In this document: in pieces, positions 8,298 through 16,904 of the stretch
Layout: each line of letters starts with the position of its first letter
Position numbering within the stretch: position 1 is the stretch's first letter
Assembly (NCBI RefSeq): GCF_965661665.1
Contig: NZ_CBFIEO010000003.1
Span: 1 to 64,000 of the forward strand
From: Cognatiyoonia sp965661665
GTDB taxonomy: Bacteria; Pseudomonadota; Alphaproteobacteria; Rhodobacterales; Rhodobacteraceae
Length of the DNA: 64,000 nucleotides
Reading direction: 5' to 3'
The notes under the pieces: generated by a model
What the model was told of the DNA's origin: nothing
Database searches by the model: none
The model's input: the letters and a program-made list of their open reading frames with translations, nothing else
Program-made: the position numbers and the translations under genes

Positions 8298-9804
8298 TTA
8301 CTTCAAAGTGATACGGCCATCGGTATAAGACTGGTAAGGGGCATTGTCTGCCAGGTACTCCGCTGTCACATCCCCAAGGTCTGGGCCGAAGTCATAGGCA
8401 TTCGCAGCACTTTCAAAAGTGCTGTAGCCGTCGCCGCCGTTCCGAACGTATTTGTTGGACACAACGCTGTAGGTCGCTGCCAAATCAATCGGCGCACCGC
8501 CGACCAACACGTCGAAGATACGGCTGCCCGCCTCTGCTGACGGATTAACCGTGTAGGACATGCCCGCAACTTGCGGGAAACAACCTGCGCCTTCTTCCAT
8601 TTCGCTCACACCGTTCTCAAGCGCCGCACCAATAGTCTCACTCGTCACTTCGAATGTGGAAAGCGTGTTTTGGAAAGACAGAACAGTCAGCACTTCGCCA
8701 ATTGTGACTTCCCCTGCGTCAATGGATGTACGCAAACCACCACCGTTCTGAATGGCGATTTGGATGCCCTAATCCGCAACGCGGTCCAGCATCGCATCCG
8801 CGACCAAGTTCCCCATTGGGCACTCAACAGCACGGCAGACAGACCGATCGCCTTCAATGGCTTCCGCTGCATCAGCGACAACGCGGGTCTTCATCTCTTC
8901 GATTAGACCGGCAAGCTCTGCCACGCGCGCGACGATCGCTTCGTCTTCCGCAACGGTGGCATTGAGCAGGATCGTGTCACCTGTGACCGACGTCACATTG
9001 CCGGCATCGTCGAACCCAAGCTTGAGATGACCCACATATTTAGAATAGGCATAGGCCTGCAAAACGGGCACATCACCGACCATTTGCGGATAGGCCAGCG
9101 CACCCTCTTTGGTTTTCAACATCAGCGTGTGGGGGTGACCGCCCACGACCGCATCAAACACTGCAACCATCGCTGCGATGTCCATGTCGTTCTTCAAGCC
9201 GACGTGTGTCAGCGCGTTGATGTTATCGACACCCTCGGCTTCCAACGCGGCAACATCGCCCTGCAGGCTTTCGATTTTATCTGGGAAGATAACAGCATCC
9301 TAAGGTGAAGACGTTTCCACGGTATAAGAAGCCCATGCAGAGATGATACCGACCTTCTTTTCGCCAACTTCGAGCACAACATGGTTGTCGACTTTCCCAG
9401 CAAGGATGTTGGACTGGCTGACATCAATGTTGCCGGAAATCACGGGGAATGAAACAGTGTCGGCCTGCTTGGCCAAGCCTTCATCATCGTCATCAAACTC
9501 GTAGTTGCCCACGGCAATCGCGTCAAAGCCAACGATCTCTGCCATCTCGGCTTCGACGTCACCTTTATAGGTCGTGTACATCAGGGAGCCCTAATACTGG
9601 TCGATCATAGTCTTCACTCGAGCATAGCCGCCAAAGCACTTCCCTTCGGCGTTTTCCTCCGCCCCGCAGGTCAAATCGAACCGGTTGATCGGTTTAATAC
9701 GGCTGTCCGAAGTTGATGTTAATGATTTTCAATGAAAAATCAGCAACTGCCATACCTGCGGTCAGCGACAATTCGCTCGCTGTGGTCAAAATGCGCTTAA
9801 TCAT
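8298..9804 (-). pseudogene. decayed 5'-nucleotidase/2',3'-cyclic phosphodiesterase
   Basis: The remains translate as a periplasmic metallophosphatase of the 5'-nucleotidase family: GNYEFDDDDEG, VVGGHPHTLML, IQNGGGLRTS and KYVRNGGDGYSTF are recognisable. In-frame TAG codons occur at 9593-9591, 9302-9300 and 8771-8769; two fall where Gln is expected (GDQFQGSL, DQGIQIA). Near 9700-9720 the first metal site (expected NDFHSR) is destroyed by a frameshift, and about 15 residues before GSLMYTTYK are missing. ATG 9804 opens a short lead followed by ADFSLKIININ. About 502 codons remain in total, close to family length. It cannot make an active enzyme. Confidence 0.85.
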
Positions 9805-9945
9805 GAGAACCCCCCTTGGACGTCTGTATGTGTTGGCGGGATCACCATTTCGGGTCTCTCTGCAAATGCCCTAGGCTTGTGACGCATCATTTTTGTGACA
9901 GCGCTTCAGCTTGACGCTCACCAGAGTTCGGGCCATGACGCCTGC

Positions 9946-10278
9946 ATGCTAATTTTTAAGATCTTCCGCAACGACGAATGGGCCGATCTGCAAAGGTTGT
10001 CCGAAACCGAAGGCGCACCCATCGATGTGGCAGACGGATATATTCATTTTTCAACTGCTGAGACGGTGAAAAAAACTGCGGATAAATACTTTTCTGGCGT
10101 TGAAGAGCTGGTGCTTTGCGCGGTCGAAGCGGACACTTTGGAGCCGTTGAAATGGGAACCGGCCCGTGAAGGGGTTCTGTTTCCACATCTTTATCGCAAA
10201 ATCAGATTGAGCGACATTGTCTGGACCAAGCCACTTCCTGTGGTGGATGGCCGGCACCAATTCCCGGACCTCGCATGA
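9946..10278 (+). CDS. DUF952 family protein
   Basis: The 110-residue product (MLIFKIFRNDEWADL, GYIHFSTAETVKKTADKYF, LFPHLYRKI) fits DUF952, a small glutathione S-transferase-like or ADP-ribosyl-like cytosolic family of unknown function. The Ile-His-Phe-Ser segment and the late LPHLYR-type motif are family hallmarks. ATG 9946 was chosen because the product then begins at the conserved first strand. Its last four bases overlap pyrD (ATGA), indicating translational coupling. Confidence 0.82.
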   Translation: MLIFKIFRNDEWADLQRLSETEGAPIDVADGYIHFSTAETVKKTADKYFSGVEELVLCAVEADTLEPLKWEPAREGVLFPHLYRKIRLSDIVWTKPLPVVDGRHQFPDLA

Positions 10279-11321
10279 CGCTTCTGGAACGGATGAGCCT
10301 GCCGCTTTTGCGGTCCCTCGATCCTGAACGGGCGCATGCTTTGGGCCTTTTGGCACTGCGGACAGGGCTTGGCCCCAGTTTGGGCCCCTTCACGACGCCG
10401 CGCTTGCGCACCAACCTTGCAGGGCTCGCACTGGAAAATCCCGTGGGTCTGGCCGCAGGCTTTGACAAGAACGCCACCGCGCTCAAGCCGCTCTCCCGCT
10501 CTGCTTTCGGGTTTCTCGAAGTTGGCGCTGCCACACCGCGCTCGCAACCCGGCAACCCAAAGCCACGGCTGTTCCGACTGTCAGAGGACGCAGCCGCCAT
10601 CAACCGTTTTGGCTTTAACAACGACGGGATGCACGCGATCAATGAACGCCTCAAGCATCGGCGTGGCATCGTCGGGCTGAACCTCGGCGCCAACAAAGAC
10701 AGCGACGACCGCGCTGGCGATTTTGCAAAGGTGTTGAAACACTGCGGCGACAACATTGAATTCGCGACGGTCAACGTCTCGTCCCCCAATACGGAAAAGT
10801 TGCGCGATTTGCAGGGCCGGGCCGCATTAGAATCTCTACTGCAAGGTGTGATGGAAGCGAATGAGACGCTTGATGCCCCCGTGCCGATCTTCCTAAAAAT
10901 CGCCCCTGATCTGAACACGGACGAGATTGCAGAAATCGCAGATGTCGCCAACACATCGGGTATCTCCGGCCTAATCGCCACAAACACCACGCTGTCCCGC
11001 GATGGTTTGAAAAGTGCACACGCAGGTGAGAAAGGCGGGCTATCCGGCCAACCTTTGTTCGAAAAATCCACGAGGGTGCTTGCAGAACTGCGCCAGCACA
11101 CTCGCCTGCCGATCATCGGCGTCGGCGGTGTCGGCTCAACTGAGCAAGCATATCTCAAGATCCGCGCGGGCGCGTCGGCGGTGCAGCTTTACACCGCGAT
11201 GGTGTACCACGGCATCTCCCTCGCCAATGACATCGCGGGCGGTCTGGACGAGTTGTTGCTGAACGACGGCTTTGCCTCTGTAGAGGAAGCCGTGGGTGTG
11301 GATGAAGGGCTCTGGCGATGA
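10275..11321 (+). CDS. pyrD: dihydroorotate dehydrogenase (quinone), class 2
   Basis: This 348-residue flavoprotein oxidises dihydroorotate to orotate with quinone, the fourth step of pyrimidine synthesis, on the inner membrane. FMN and substrate marks are GLAAGFDKNATALK, VGAATPRSQPGNPKPR and NRFGFNNDG; NVSSPNTEKLRDLQG contains the class 2 catalytic Ser. The N-terminal helix typical of the membrane-associated class is present. It is coupled to DUF952 upstream and to the arsC-like gene downstream by ATGA overlaps, forming a three-gene unit. Confidence 0.97.
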   Translation: MTLLERMSLPLLRSLDPERAHALGLLALRTGLGPSLGPFTTPRLRTNLAGLALENPVGLAAGFDKNATALKPLSRSAFGFLEVGAATPRSQPGNPKPRLFRLSEDAAAINRFGFNNDGMHAINERLKHRRGIVGLNLGANKDSDDRAGDFAKVLKHCGDNIEFATVNVSSPNTEKLRDLQGRAALESLLQGVMEANETLDAPVPIFLKIAPDLNTDEIAEIADVANTSGISGLIATNTTLSRDGLKSAHAGEKGGLSGQPLFEKSTRVLAELRQHTRLPIIGVGGVGSTEQAYLKIRAGASAVQLYTAMVYHGISLANDIAGGLDELLLNDGFASVEEAVGVDEGLWR

Positions 11322-11656
11322 TCGAAATTTGGCACAACCCGCGCTGTTCGAAATCACGGCAAACTCTCACTTTGATCGAAGCCGCGGGCGTTGACTTCAA
11401 AACGCGCCTTTACCTGCAAGATGCGCCCAGCGCTGATGAGATCAAAGCCGCTCTGTCAAAGCTTGGCGTCACAGCCAAAGACATCACGCGCAAAGGCGAA
11501 AAGGTCTTCAAAGAGCTAAACCTCAAACATGCGGATGATGAGGCCCTGCTCGCGGCGATGGCCGAACACCCGATTCTGATCGAACGCCCAATCGTGATCA
11601 AAGGCAACACGGCGGTCATGAGCCGCCCACCTGAGAACGTGAACGCCCTTCTCTAA
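11318..11656 (+). CDS. arsC: ArsC-family arsenate reductase (glutaredoxin-type)
   Basis: The 112-residue protein opens IEIWHNPRCSKSRQTL with the single catalytic Cys10 of the ArsC/YfgD family. The late motif LIERPIVI carries the Arg that sits near the arsenic site, and a final NVNALL is usual. No arsenic-resistance genes are nearby, so it may be a YfgD-like housekeeping thiol reductase rather than a dedicated arsenate enzyme. It is translationally coupled to pyrD. Its stop overlaps the convergent MATE gene by 4 bases. Confidence 0.88.
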   Translation: MIEIWHNPRCSKSRQTLTLIEAAGVDFKTRLYLQDAPSADEIKAALSKLGVTAKDITRKGEKVFKELNLKHADDEALLAAMAEHPILIERPIVIKGNTAVMSRPPENVNALL

Positions 11657-12969
11657 CCCAGCACCGCACGTTCCAAGGCAGGATATCGGCTGCCCAGCGT
11701 CGCCCCGCGCACCGCAAACCCCAAAAGCATCCCGATCCACAGCCCGTGGTTTTCAAAGACCACCATCAACGGCACCACCGCGGCGAAATATACCACCGCC
11801 GACACGATCATCATATTACGCATGTCTTTGGTGCGCGTGGTCCCGATGAAAATCCCATCCAGCATCCATACCGCAAAGCCAAAGATAGGCGAAAGCACCA
11901 TATAGATCATATAGATGCGCGCCGCCTCCCGCACATCGGGGGCGGTTGTCATGCGGTCAATCGCCCAGTGCCCGAAGATAAAAAACCCGATCGACATCAC
12001 GACACAAATCGCCGCCGCCCATGTGCTGGTTAAAACGACTGCGCGCCGCAACCGTGCCCGCGACTTCGCCCCAAACGCCTGCCCGATCAAGCTTTCCGCC
12101 GCAAAGACTATCCCATCCATCGCGTAGGAGGTGACGAACAGAAATTGCAGCAAAACCTGATTGGCCGCCAAGGTCGCATCGCCAAATCGCGCCCCAAAAA
12201 ACATGAAGCTGACAAAGATTGCTTGCAACAGAACCGACCGGATCAGGATATCACCATTGACCGCCGCCATATTGAGCAATCGCGCACGGTCCAACACGCG
12301 CATCCAATTGCGCCAAGCCACACTTCGAAAGTTATCGCGGCAGAGCCACATGCCGATAGCAAGCCCGCTCCATTCTGCAATAAACGTGGCCCAAGCCACG
12401 CCGGTTACGCCCCATTCGAACTCAAGCACGAACAGCAGATCGAGCAGGATATTGATCCCGTTCATAGTCAGCTGAACGACCATCACGCCCGCTGTTCGTT
12501 CCTGCGCGATGAGCCAGCCCATCACACCGTAGAGCGCAATCATCGCTGGTGCGGACCAAATGCGGATGGCCATATAGCCGCGAGCTAACGCCTCAACCTC
12601 CGCGCTGGCAGGCGACACTTGGAAGGCCAGCCAAAACAGGACCGATTGCAGCAGGATCAGCATCAGCCCTGCCCCGAACCCAATCGCCAGAACGCGGGTC
12701 AGCAAGGCGGCGACTTCATCGAGATCCTCTGACCCCAAGGCTTGCGAAGTGAGGCCAACGGTGCCCATTCGCAGAAAACCAAAAATCCAATAGATCGCTG
12801 TCAAACTAATCGCGCCGATCCCGACAGCACCAATCGGCGGCGCCTCCCCCAATTGTCCGACGACACCAGTGTCGACGACACCCAAAATGGGCACCGTGAC
12901 ATTGGAAATCATAATCGGGATCGCGATGGCCAGAACGCGACGATGCGTGAGGGGACCCTGTGCTATCAC
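11653..12969 (-). CDS. MATE-family multidrug efflux transporter (DinF-like)
   Basis: The 438-residue product has about twelve hydrophobic helices in two halves. The start region (AIPIMISNVTVPILGVVDT) with Pro and Asp in the first helix is typical of MATE/DinF exporters that couple drug efflux to Na+ or H+. TSQALG and VAWATFIAEWSGL are further family-like stretches. It starts with GTG 12969, one base after the stop of the thioesterase gene, so it is the last gene of a three-gene unit. The substrate is not predictable. Confidence 0.9.
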   Translation of the reverse strand: MIAQGPLTHRRVLAIAIPIMISNVTVPILGVVDTGVVGQLGEAPPIGAVGIGAISLTAIYWIFGFLRMGTVGLTSQALGSEDLDEVAALLTRVLAIGFGAGLMLILLQSVLFWLAFQVSPASAEVEALARGYMAIRIWSAPAMIALYGVMGWLIAQERTAGVMVVQLTMNGINILLDLLFVLEFEWGVTGVAWATFIAEWSGLAIGMWLCRDNFRSVAWRNWMRVLDRARLLNMAAVNGDILIRSVLLQAIFVSFMFFGARFGDATLAANQVLLQFLFVTSYAMDGIVFAAESLIGQAFGAKSRARLRRAVVLTSTWAAAICVVMSIGFFIFGHWAIDRMTTAPDVREAARIYMIYMVLSPIFGFAVWMLDGIFIGTTRTKDMRNMMIVSAVVYFAAVVPLMVVFENHGLWIGMLLGFAVRGATLGSRYPALERAVLG

Positions 12970-12970
12970 G

Positions 12971-13450
12971 CTAGCTCAACAGAAAGTGGCCAGTTGCTTG
13001 CGCAAAGGGCCGATCACGATTGTCCTGCCACGCCTCGACATTCACCGACGCATAGCGCCGCCCATAGCGGTTCACTTTCGCCCGCGCATAGGCGTCACGC
13101 GGCAAGCCGGACCGCAGATAGTCGACCGTGAAATCAATCGTCTTGGGCATTTTGAAGGTGGTGCCATCCACCTCTCTCCCTGCTTCCATATCCTGCCAGA
13201 GCAGAACCCAACTCAATTCGATGATCGCAGTAACTTCCAGAAACGCGGCAGTGGCCCCACCGTGAAGCGCTGGCAGCATCGGGTTGCCAATCAGCATGTC
13301 GGCATAGGGCAAAACCCCTGTCAGCTCATCACCACGCCGATCAATCTGGATGCCCATGAAATTGATGTAGGGCACGCCAGCCACCAACGACTGTAAGACG
13401 CTATCGCGCCGTTGTTTGAGGACTTGTACGGGTTCGGGACGATTCGCCAT
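12971..13450 (-). CDS. PaaI-family hotdog thioesterase 1
   Basis: This 159-residue hotdog-fold protein contains ALHGGATAAFLEVTAI, the HGG motif of PaaI-type acyl-CoA thioesterases, with the acidic residue of the second helix as Glu. It ends with a strand pair (NRYGRRYASVNVEAW) usual for the fold. ATG 13450 was chosen; the longer frame adds a Trp-rich lead that overlaps the gene before it. It forms a pair with the next thioesterase and a MATE exporter, each separated by one base. The two paralogues may act as a heteromer or on different substrates. Confidence 0.87.
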   Translation of the reverse strand: MANRPEPVQVLKQRRDSVLQSLVAGVPYINFMGIQIDRRGDELTGVLPYADMLIGNPMLPALHGGATAAFLEVTAIIELSWVLLWQDMEAGREVDGTTFKMPKTIDFTVDYLRSGLPRDAYARAKVNRYGRRYASVNVEAWQDNRDRPFAQATGHFLLS

Positions 13451-13451
13451 C

Positions 13452-13892
13452 TTATGCCACCACCACAGTAAAGGCGCCAGTGGCAGAGGCCACGGGCCAG
13501 TCTTTGTCGTCATCGACCGCTACCGCGCGAACAAAGGCCACGGATTTCGTCACATGATAACAGGTGGCTGTCGTCGTGATCGCCTGCCCCGGCGTGGCAG
13601 AACGCATATAATCAATCCGCAGATCAATCGTCGCTGTGCTGCCCAGCGCCTCAGGATGCGCCATCACCGCGGCCCCGCAACAGGTATCCATCAACGCAGA
13701 CACAGCACCACCATGCACAACTTTCGTTTCTGGATCGCCTATCAGCCGCTGGTTATAGGGCATCCGCACCACGGCTTCCCCATCTCGGATGTCCACAATT
13801 TCCATGCCCAGCGCTCTGGCGTGCGGCAAGGCCGAAATGAATTGATGCGCGATCCGCATCTTTCTGCCATCTTGATCGTTCGTTTTTATCAT
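13452..13892 (-). CDS. PaaI-family hotdog thioesterase 2
   Basis: The 146-residue product shows VVHGGAVSALMDTCCG with the HGG motif and an Asp in the catalytic helix position, followed by TIDLRIDYMRSATPG, standard for PaaI-like thioesterases that hydrolyse aryl- or short-chain acyl-CoA. It is a diverged paralogue of the following gene. ATG 13892 opens MIKTNDQDGRK; a second ATG 12 codons later (MRIAHQF) is possible. It is first in the operon and divergent from the first MerR regulator. Confidence 0.87.
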   Translation of the reverse strand: MIKTNDQDGRKMRIAHQFISALPHARALGMEIVDIRDGEAVVRMPYNQRLIGDPETKVVHGGAVSALMDTCCGAAVMAHPEALGSTATIDLRIDYMRSATPGQAITTTATCYHVTKSVAFVRAVAVDDDKDWPVASATGAFTVVVA

Positions 13893-14026
13893 GACTGCTC
13901 TTTGCCTGTTGAAGCGAAGTTTGGCAGATTGTGCTGGATCCGCAAGCTGGCGACGAAATGACGCAGTTCTTTGGAGAGTACCAGATTCACCGCGCAACAA
14001 AGTTGCCGAGCAAATCAACATGGTGA

Positions 14027-14038
14027 TACCTTTAGGTA
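14027..14038. promoter_or_regulatory. short inverted repeat upstream of the first MerR gene
   Basis: TACCT-TT-AGGTA is a perfect small inverted repeat ending 12 bases before the ATG of the first MerR gene. It overlaps the ribosome site region (AGGTAAGGGGG). It could be an operator for autoregulation or a minor hairpin. It lies in the spacer to the divergent thioesterase operon. Confidence 0.3.
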
Positions 14039-14050
14039 AGGGGGCAAGCG

Positions 14051-14419
14051 ATGACAGACCAGCGACTATCGGTCAAAGAAATGTGCTCGAAATTTGACGT
14101 CACACCCAGAACGTTGCGCTATTACGAATACATCGAACTGCTGGCACCTGAAAAAGAAGGCCGGTCCCGCTTTTATGGCCCCCGCGAGGTTGCGCGTATG
14201 ACCCTTATCATGCGTGGTCGGCGCTGGGGCTTTGCGTTGGAAGACATTCGCCAGTGGTTGTTGATCTACGAAAATGACGGCAACGAAGCGCAGATGAAGT
14301 CGTGGGTCGAATTGGCTGGCAAGCAGCTCGATGAATTGCGCGAACAGCGGTCGCAGCTCGATCTGGCGATCAAAGAGCTTGAAAAACACCGCGACGATGT
14401 CGCGTCGTCCTTGAGCTAG
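14051..14419 (+). CDS. MerR-family transcriptional regulator 1
   Basis: The 122-residue protein has a MerR winged helix-turn-helix at the N terminus (KEMCSKFDVTPRTLRYYE, then GPREVARMTLIMRGRRWGF) followed by a long helix (LDELREQRSQLDLAIKEL) that would dimerise as an antiparallel coiled coil. There is no C-terminal Cys metal site, so it is more like LiuR-type regulators of acyl-CoA catabolism than metal sensors. It lies directly before a second MerR gene and a beta-oxidation operon, which it may control. Both proteins share much of the DNA-binding helix. Confidence 0.88.
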   Translation: MTDQRLSVKEMCSKFDVTPRTLRYYEYIELLAPEKEGRSRFYGPREVARMTLIMRGRRWGFALEDIRQWLLIYENDGNEAQMKSWVELAGKQLDELREQRSQLDLAIKELEKHRDDVASSLS

Positions 14420-14505
14420 CAGTCGAATCTTCCGGACCAGACAGTGCGGACGGGGAACTGAACGCTGTTCGTCACCGTTAGAAAATTGCGCCAAAACCAA
14501 TGAAA

Positions 14506-14534
14506 TTTTTTGCTTACGTTTCGTAAGCAAAAAA
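14506..14534. promoter_or_regulatory. perfect 13-base inverted repeat, operator candidate
   Basis: The arms TTTTTTGCTTACG (14506-14518) and CGTAAGCAAAAAA (14522-14534) are perfectly complementary around TTT. The T tract comes before and the A tract after the stem on both strands, the reverse of a terminator, so a protein-binding site is more likely. The core TTACG...CGTAA resembles the neighbouring site at 14551. It lies between the two MerR genes. Confidence 0.6.
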
Positions 14535-14550
14535 GTGACGCCACGTTCCG

Positions 14551-14566
14551 TTTACGTTAACGTCAA
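14551..14566. promoter_or_regulatory. LiuR-like operator upstream of the beta-oxidation operon
   Basis: TTTACGTTAACGTCAA is a near-perfect palindrome about 95 bases before the second MerR gene and its operon. From memory, MerR-family LiuR regulators of branched-chain and fatty acid catabolism bind sites of the form TTTACGTTAACGTAAA, so this is a plausible target of one or both MerR proteins here. The match is from recall and was not scored. Confidence 0.55.
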
Positions 14567-14661
14567 CACTTCTTGTAAAGTAAATCTGTAAATCACAGGT
14601 GCGGCGCATCCAAGGCATGGGGTCTTGAGTGTGGGACCGAACAGATAGTCTGGCTTTTGTT

Positions 14662-15063
14662 ATGACGACAGAACGATTGAGAATCCGCGAGATGTGCGAC
14701 GCCTATGACGTCACACCACGCACCCTACGTTTTTACGAAGCAAAAGAACTCATCTTCCCAGATCGGGAAGGTCAACGCCGCCTGTACACAAAGCGCGATC
14801 AAGCACGGTTGAAGCTGATCTTGCGCGGCAAGCGTTTCGGGTTCGCGTTGGAAGAAATTCGCCAGCTGCTCGACCTCTATCACATGGATGATGAGCAAGA
14901 GACACAGCTGAGCAAGACCTACGTACTCGCTGAAAAGTACCTCGCCCAGATGGAAGCTCAAAAGGCTGAACTAGAAGAGGCGATCGGTGAGTTGAAGGTT
15001 CAAATGGAATGGGGTGCGGCAAAACTTGCCAAGCTCTCGAAAGAAAAAACAGAAGCCACTTAA
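14662..15063 (+). CDS. MerR-family transcriptional regulator 2
   Basis: This 133-residue regulator has the same layout as the gene before it: helix-turn-helix REMCDAYDVTPRTLRFYE, wing, GKRFGFALEEIRQLLDLY, then a coiled coil (MEAQKAELEEAIGELK). The start ATG 14662 gives MTTERLRIREMC; the longer frame lacks conserved residues. It is 17 bases ahead of the acyl-CoA dehydrogenase gene, so it is probably the first gene of the beta-oxidation transcript and an autoregulated local controller acting through the palindromes at 14506 and 14551. Confidence 0.9.
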   Translation: MTTERLRIREMCDAYDVTPRTLRFYEAKELIFPDREGQRRLYTKRDQARLKLILRGKRFGFALEEIRQLLDLYHMDDEQETQLSKTYVLAEKYLAQMEAQKAELEEAIGELKVQMEWGAAKLAKLSKEKTEAT

Positions 15064-15080
15064 ACGGGAAGATAGAAAAG

Positions 15081-16859
15081 ATGCCAAGCTACACAGCACC
15101 GACCAAAGATCTTCAATTCGTACTGCATGACCTTTTGAAGGTCAGCGAACAGGATATTCCTGGGTTCTCCGAACTTGACCGCGACTTTACAGCCGCCGTC
15201 CTCGAAGAAGCTGGCAAGGTGTCATCCGAAGTCTTGGCACCCCTGAACGTCGTTGGCGACACCGAGGGCTGCGTCCTTGAAAATGGTGTTGTCCGTACAC
15301 CAAAGGGCTTCAAAGAAGCGTTTGAGCAAATGAAAGAAGGCGGCTGGACTGCCATGGATGTGCCAGAAGAGTTTGGCGGCCAAGGTCTGCCATACGTCAT
15401 GCACACTGCCGCTCAGGAACCAATGGTCAGTGCCAACATGGCGTTCAACATGTACCAAGGTCTGACCCACGGTGCGTTGTCCGCTATTCTTGACCACGGC
15501 TCAGAAGCACAGAAAAACCTCTACCTGCCAAAACTCGCATCTTGTGAGTGGACAGGCACAATGAACCTGACAGAACCACACTGCGGCACAGACCTTGGCC
15601 TGATGCGCACCAAAGCGGTTCCACAGGAAGACGGCACATACAAAGTCTCCGGTCAGAAGATCTTCATCTCTGCCGGTGAACACGACATGTCCGACAACAT
15701 CATCCACCTGGTGTTGGCAAAAATCCCAGGCGGCCCAGAAGGCATCAAGGGTGTCTCCCTCTTCATCGTACCGAAATTCCTGCACGACGATGAAGGCAAC
15801 CTTGGCGCGCGCAACGGCGTTAGCTGCGGTAAAATCGAAGAGAAAATGGGCATCCACGGCAACTCAACTTGCGTGATGAACTACGACGAAGCCGAAGGCT
15901 ACCTCATCGGGGAAGAGCATAAAGGCATGCGCGCCATGTTCGTCATGATGAACGAAGCGCGGTTGGGCGTGGGTCTGCAAGGTTACGCACAAGCCGAAGC
16001 TGCCTACCAAAACGCGGTTGCTTACGCGAACGACCGTTTGCAAGGCCGCGATGTGACAGGTGCAAAAAACCCAGAAGGTCCAGCCGACCCACTGATCGTT
16101 CACCCTGACATCCGCCGCAACCTGATGGACCAAAAATCCTTCGTCGAGGGCGCGCGCGCGTTCACATACTGGGGCGCGTTACTGATCGACAAGGCCCACA
16201 AGAACGACGACAAAAATGCCGACGGCCTGATCTCCCTGATGACACCTGTTATCAAAGGCTTCTTGTCCGACAAGGGCTTTGAATATGCCGTTGCTGCGCA
16301 GCAGGTTTACGGTGGGCACGGTTACATCGAAGAATGGGGCATGTCCCAGTTCGCACGTGATGCACGGATCGCGATGATCTATGAAGGCGCAAACGGTGTT
16401 CAGGCGCTTGACCTCGTGGGCCGCAAGCTCGCACAGGATGGCGGCAAGCACGTCATGGCGTTCTTCGAGATGATCAAGACATTTATCAAAGAGAACGAAG
16501 GCAACGAAGCGCTTAAAGCAGACTTCCTTGACCCCCTGAAAGAGGCGTCGAAGGACCTACAAGCGGCGGGCATGTACTTCATGCAAAACGGAATGAAAAA
16601 CCCGAACAACGCATTGTCCGGTTCGTATGACTTCATGCACATGATGGGGCACGTCTGCCTCGGCCTGATGTGGGCCCGCATGGGCAAGGCTGCGATGGAG
16701 GCCCTTGAAGGCGGCGCATCCGATAAAGAGTTCTACAAAACCAAGCTCGCAACAGGCCGCTACTACATGGCGCGCCAACTTCCAGCGACCAAAACACACC
16801 TCGCCCGGATCAACACCGGTGCCGATACTGTGATGGCACTGGAGGCTGCGAACTTCTGA
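15081..16859 (+). CDS. long-form acyl-CoA dehydrogenase (FadE/DmdC type)
   Basis: The 592-residue flavoenzyme introduces the alpha-beta double bond in acyl-CoA. It has the extended N-terminal domain of the DmdC/FadE5-like group (MPSYTAPTKDLQFVL), FAD-domain marks MNLTEPHCGTDLG and QKIFISAGEHD, and IAMIYEGANGVQALDLVGRK containing the catalytic Glu. A C-terminal extension (about residues 470-592) is also usual for this group, which includes 3-methylmercaptopropionyl-CoA dehydrogenases of DMSP demethylation. The true substrate cannot be decided here. It heads the structural genes of the operon. Confidence 0.93.
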   Translation: MPSYTAPTKDLQFVLHDLLKVSEQDIPGFSELDRDFTAAVLEEAGKVSSEVLAPLNVVGDTEGCVLENGVVRTPKGFKEAFEQMKEGGWTAMDVPEEFGGQGLPYVMHTAAQEPMVSANMAFNMYQGLTHGALSAILDHGSEAQKNLYLPKLASCEWTGTMNLTEPHCGTDLGLMRTKAVPQEDGTYKVSGQKIFISAGEHDMSDNIIHLVLAKIPGGPEGIKGVSLFIVPKFLHDDEGNLGARNGVSCGKIEEKMGIHGNSTCVMNYDEAEGYLIGEEHKGMRAMFVMMNEARLGVGLQGYAQAEAAYQNAVAYANDRLQGRDVTGAKNPEGPADPLIVHPDIRRNLMDQKSFVEGARAFTYWGALLIDKAHKNDDKNADGLISLMTPVIKGFLSDKGFEYAVAAQQVYGGHGYIEEWGMSQFARDARIAMIYEGANGVQALDLVGRKLAQDGGKHVMAFFEMIKTFIKENEGNEALKADFLDPLKEASKDLQAAGMYFMQNGMKNPNNALSGSYDFMHMMGHVCLGLMWARMGKAAMEALEGGASDKEFYKTKLATGRYYMARQLPATKTHLARINTGADTVMALEAANF

Positions 16860-16861
16860 TC

Positions 16862-16888
16862 TTAGGGTGGGCAGGAATGCCCACCTAA
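16862..16888 (+). promoter_or_regulatory. intercistronic hairpin after the acyl-CoA dehydrogenase
   Basis: TTAGGGTGGGCA and TGCCCACCTAA pair with a single bulged G around a GGAA loop. No T tract follows, so it is not a normal terminator. It may stabilise the upstream mRNA or set unequal expression of the dehydrogenase and the downstream genes. Confidence 0.5.
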
Positions 16889-16904
16889 CCACTTTGAGGA
16901 CCAG

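Noticed and set aside
14506..14534. Rho-independent terminator after the first MerR gene
   Set aside because: The T tract precedes and the A tract follows the stem on both strands, the opposite of a terminator.
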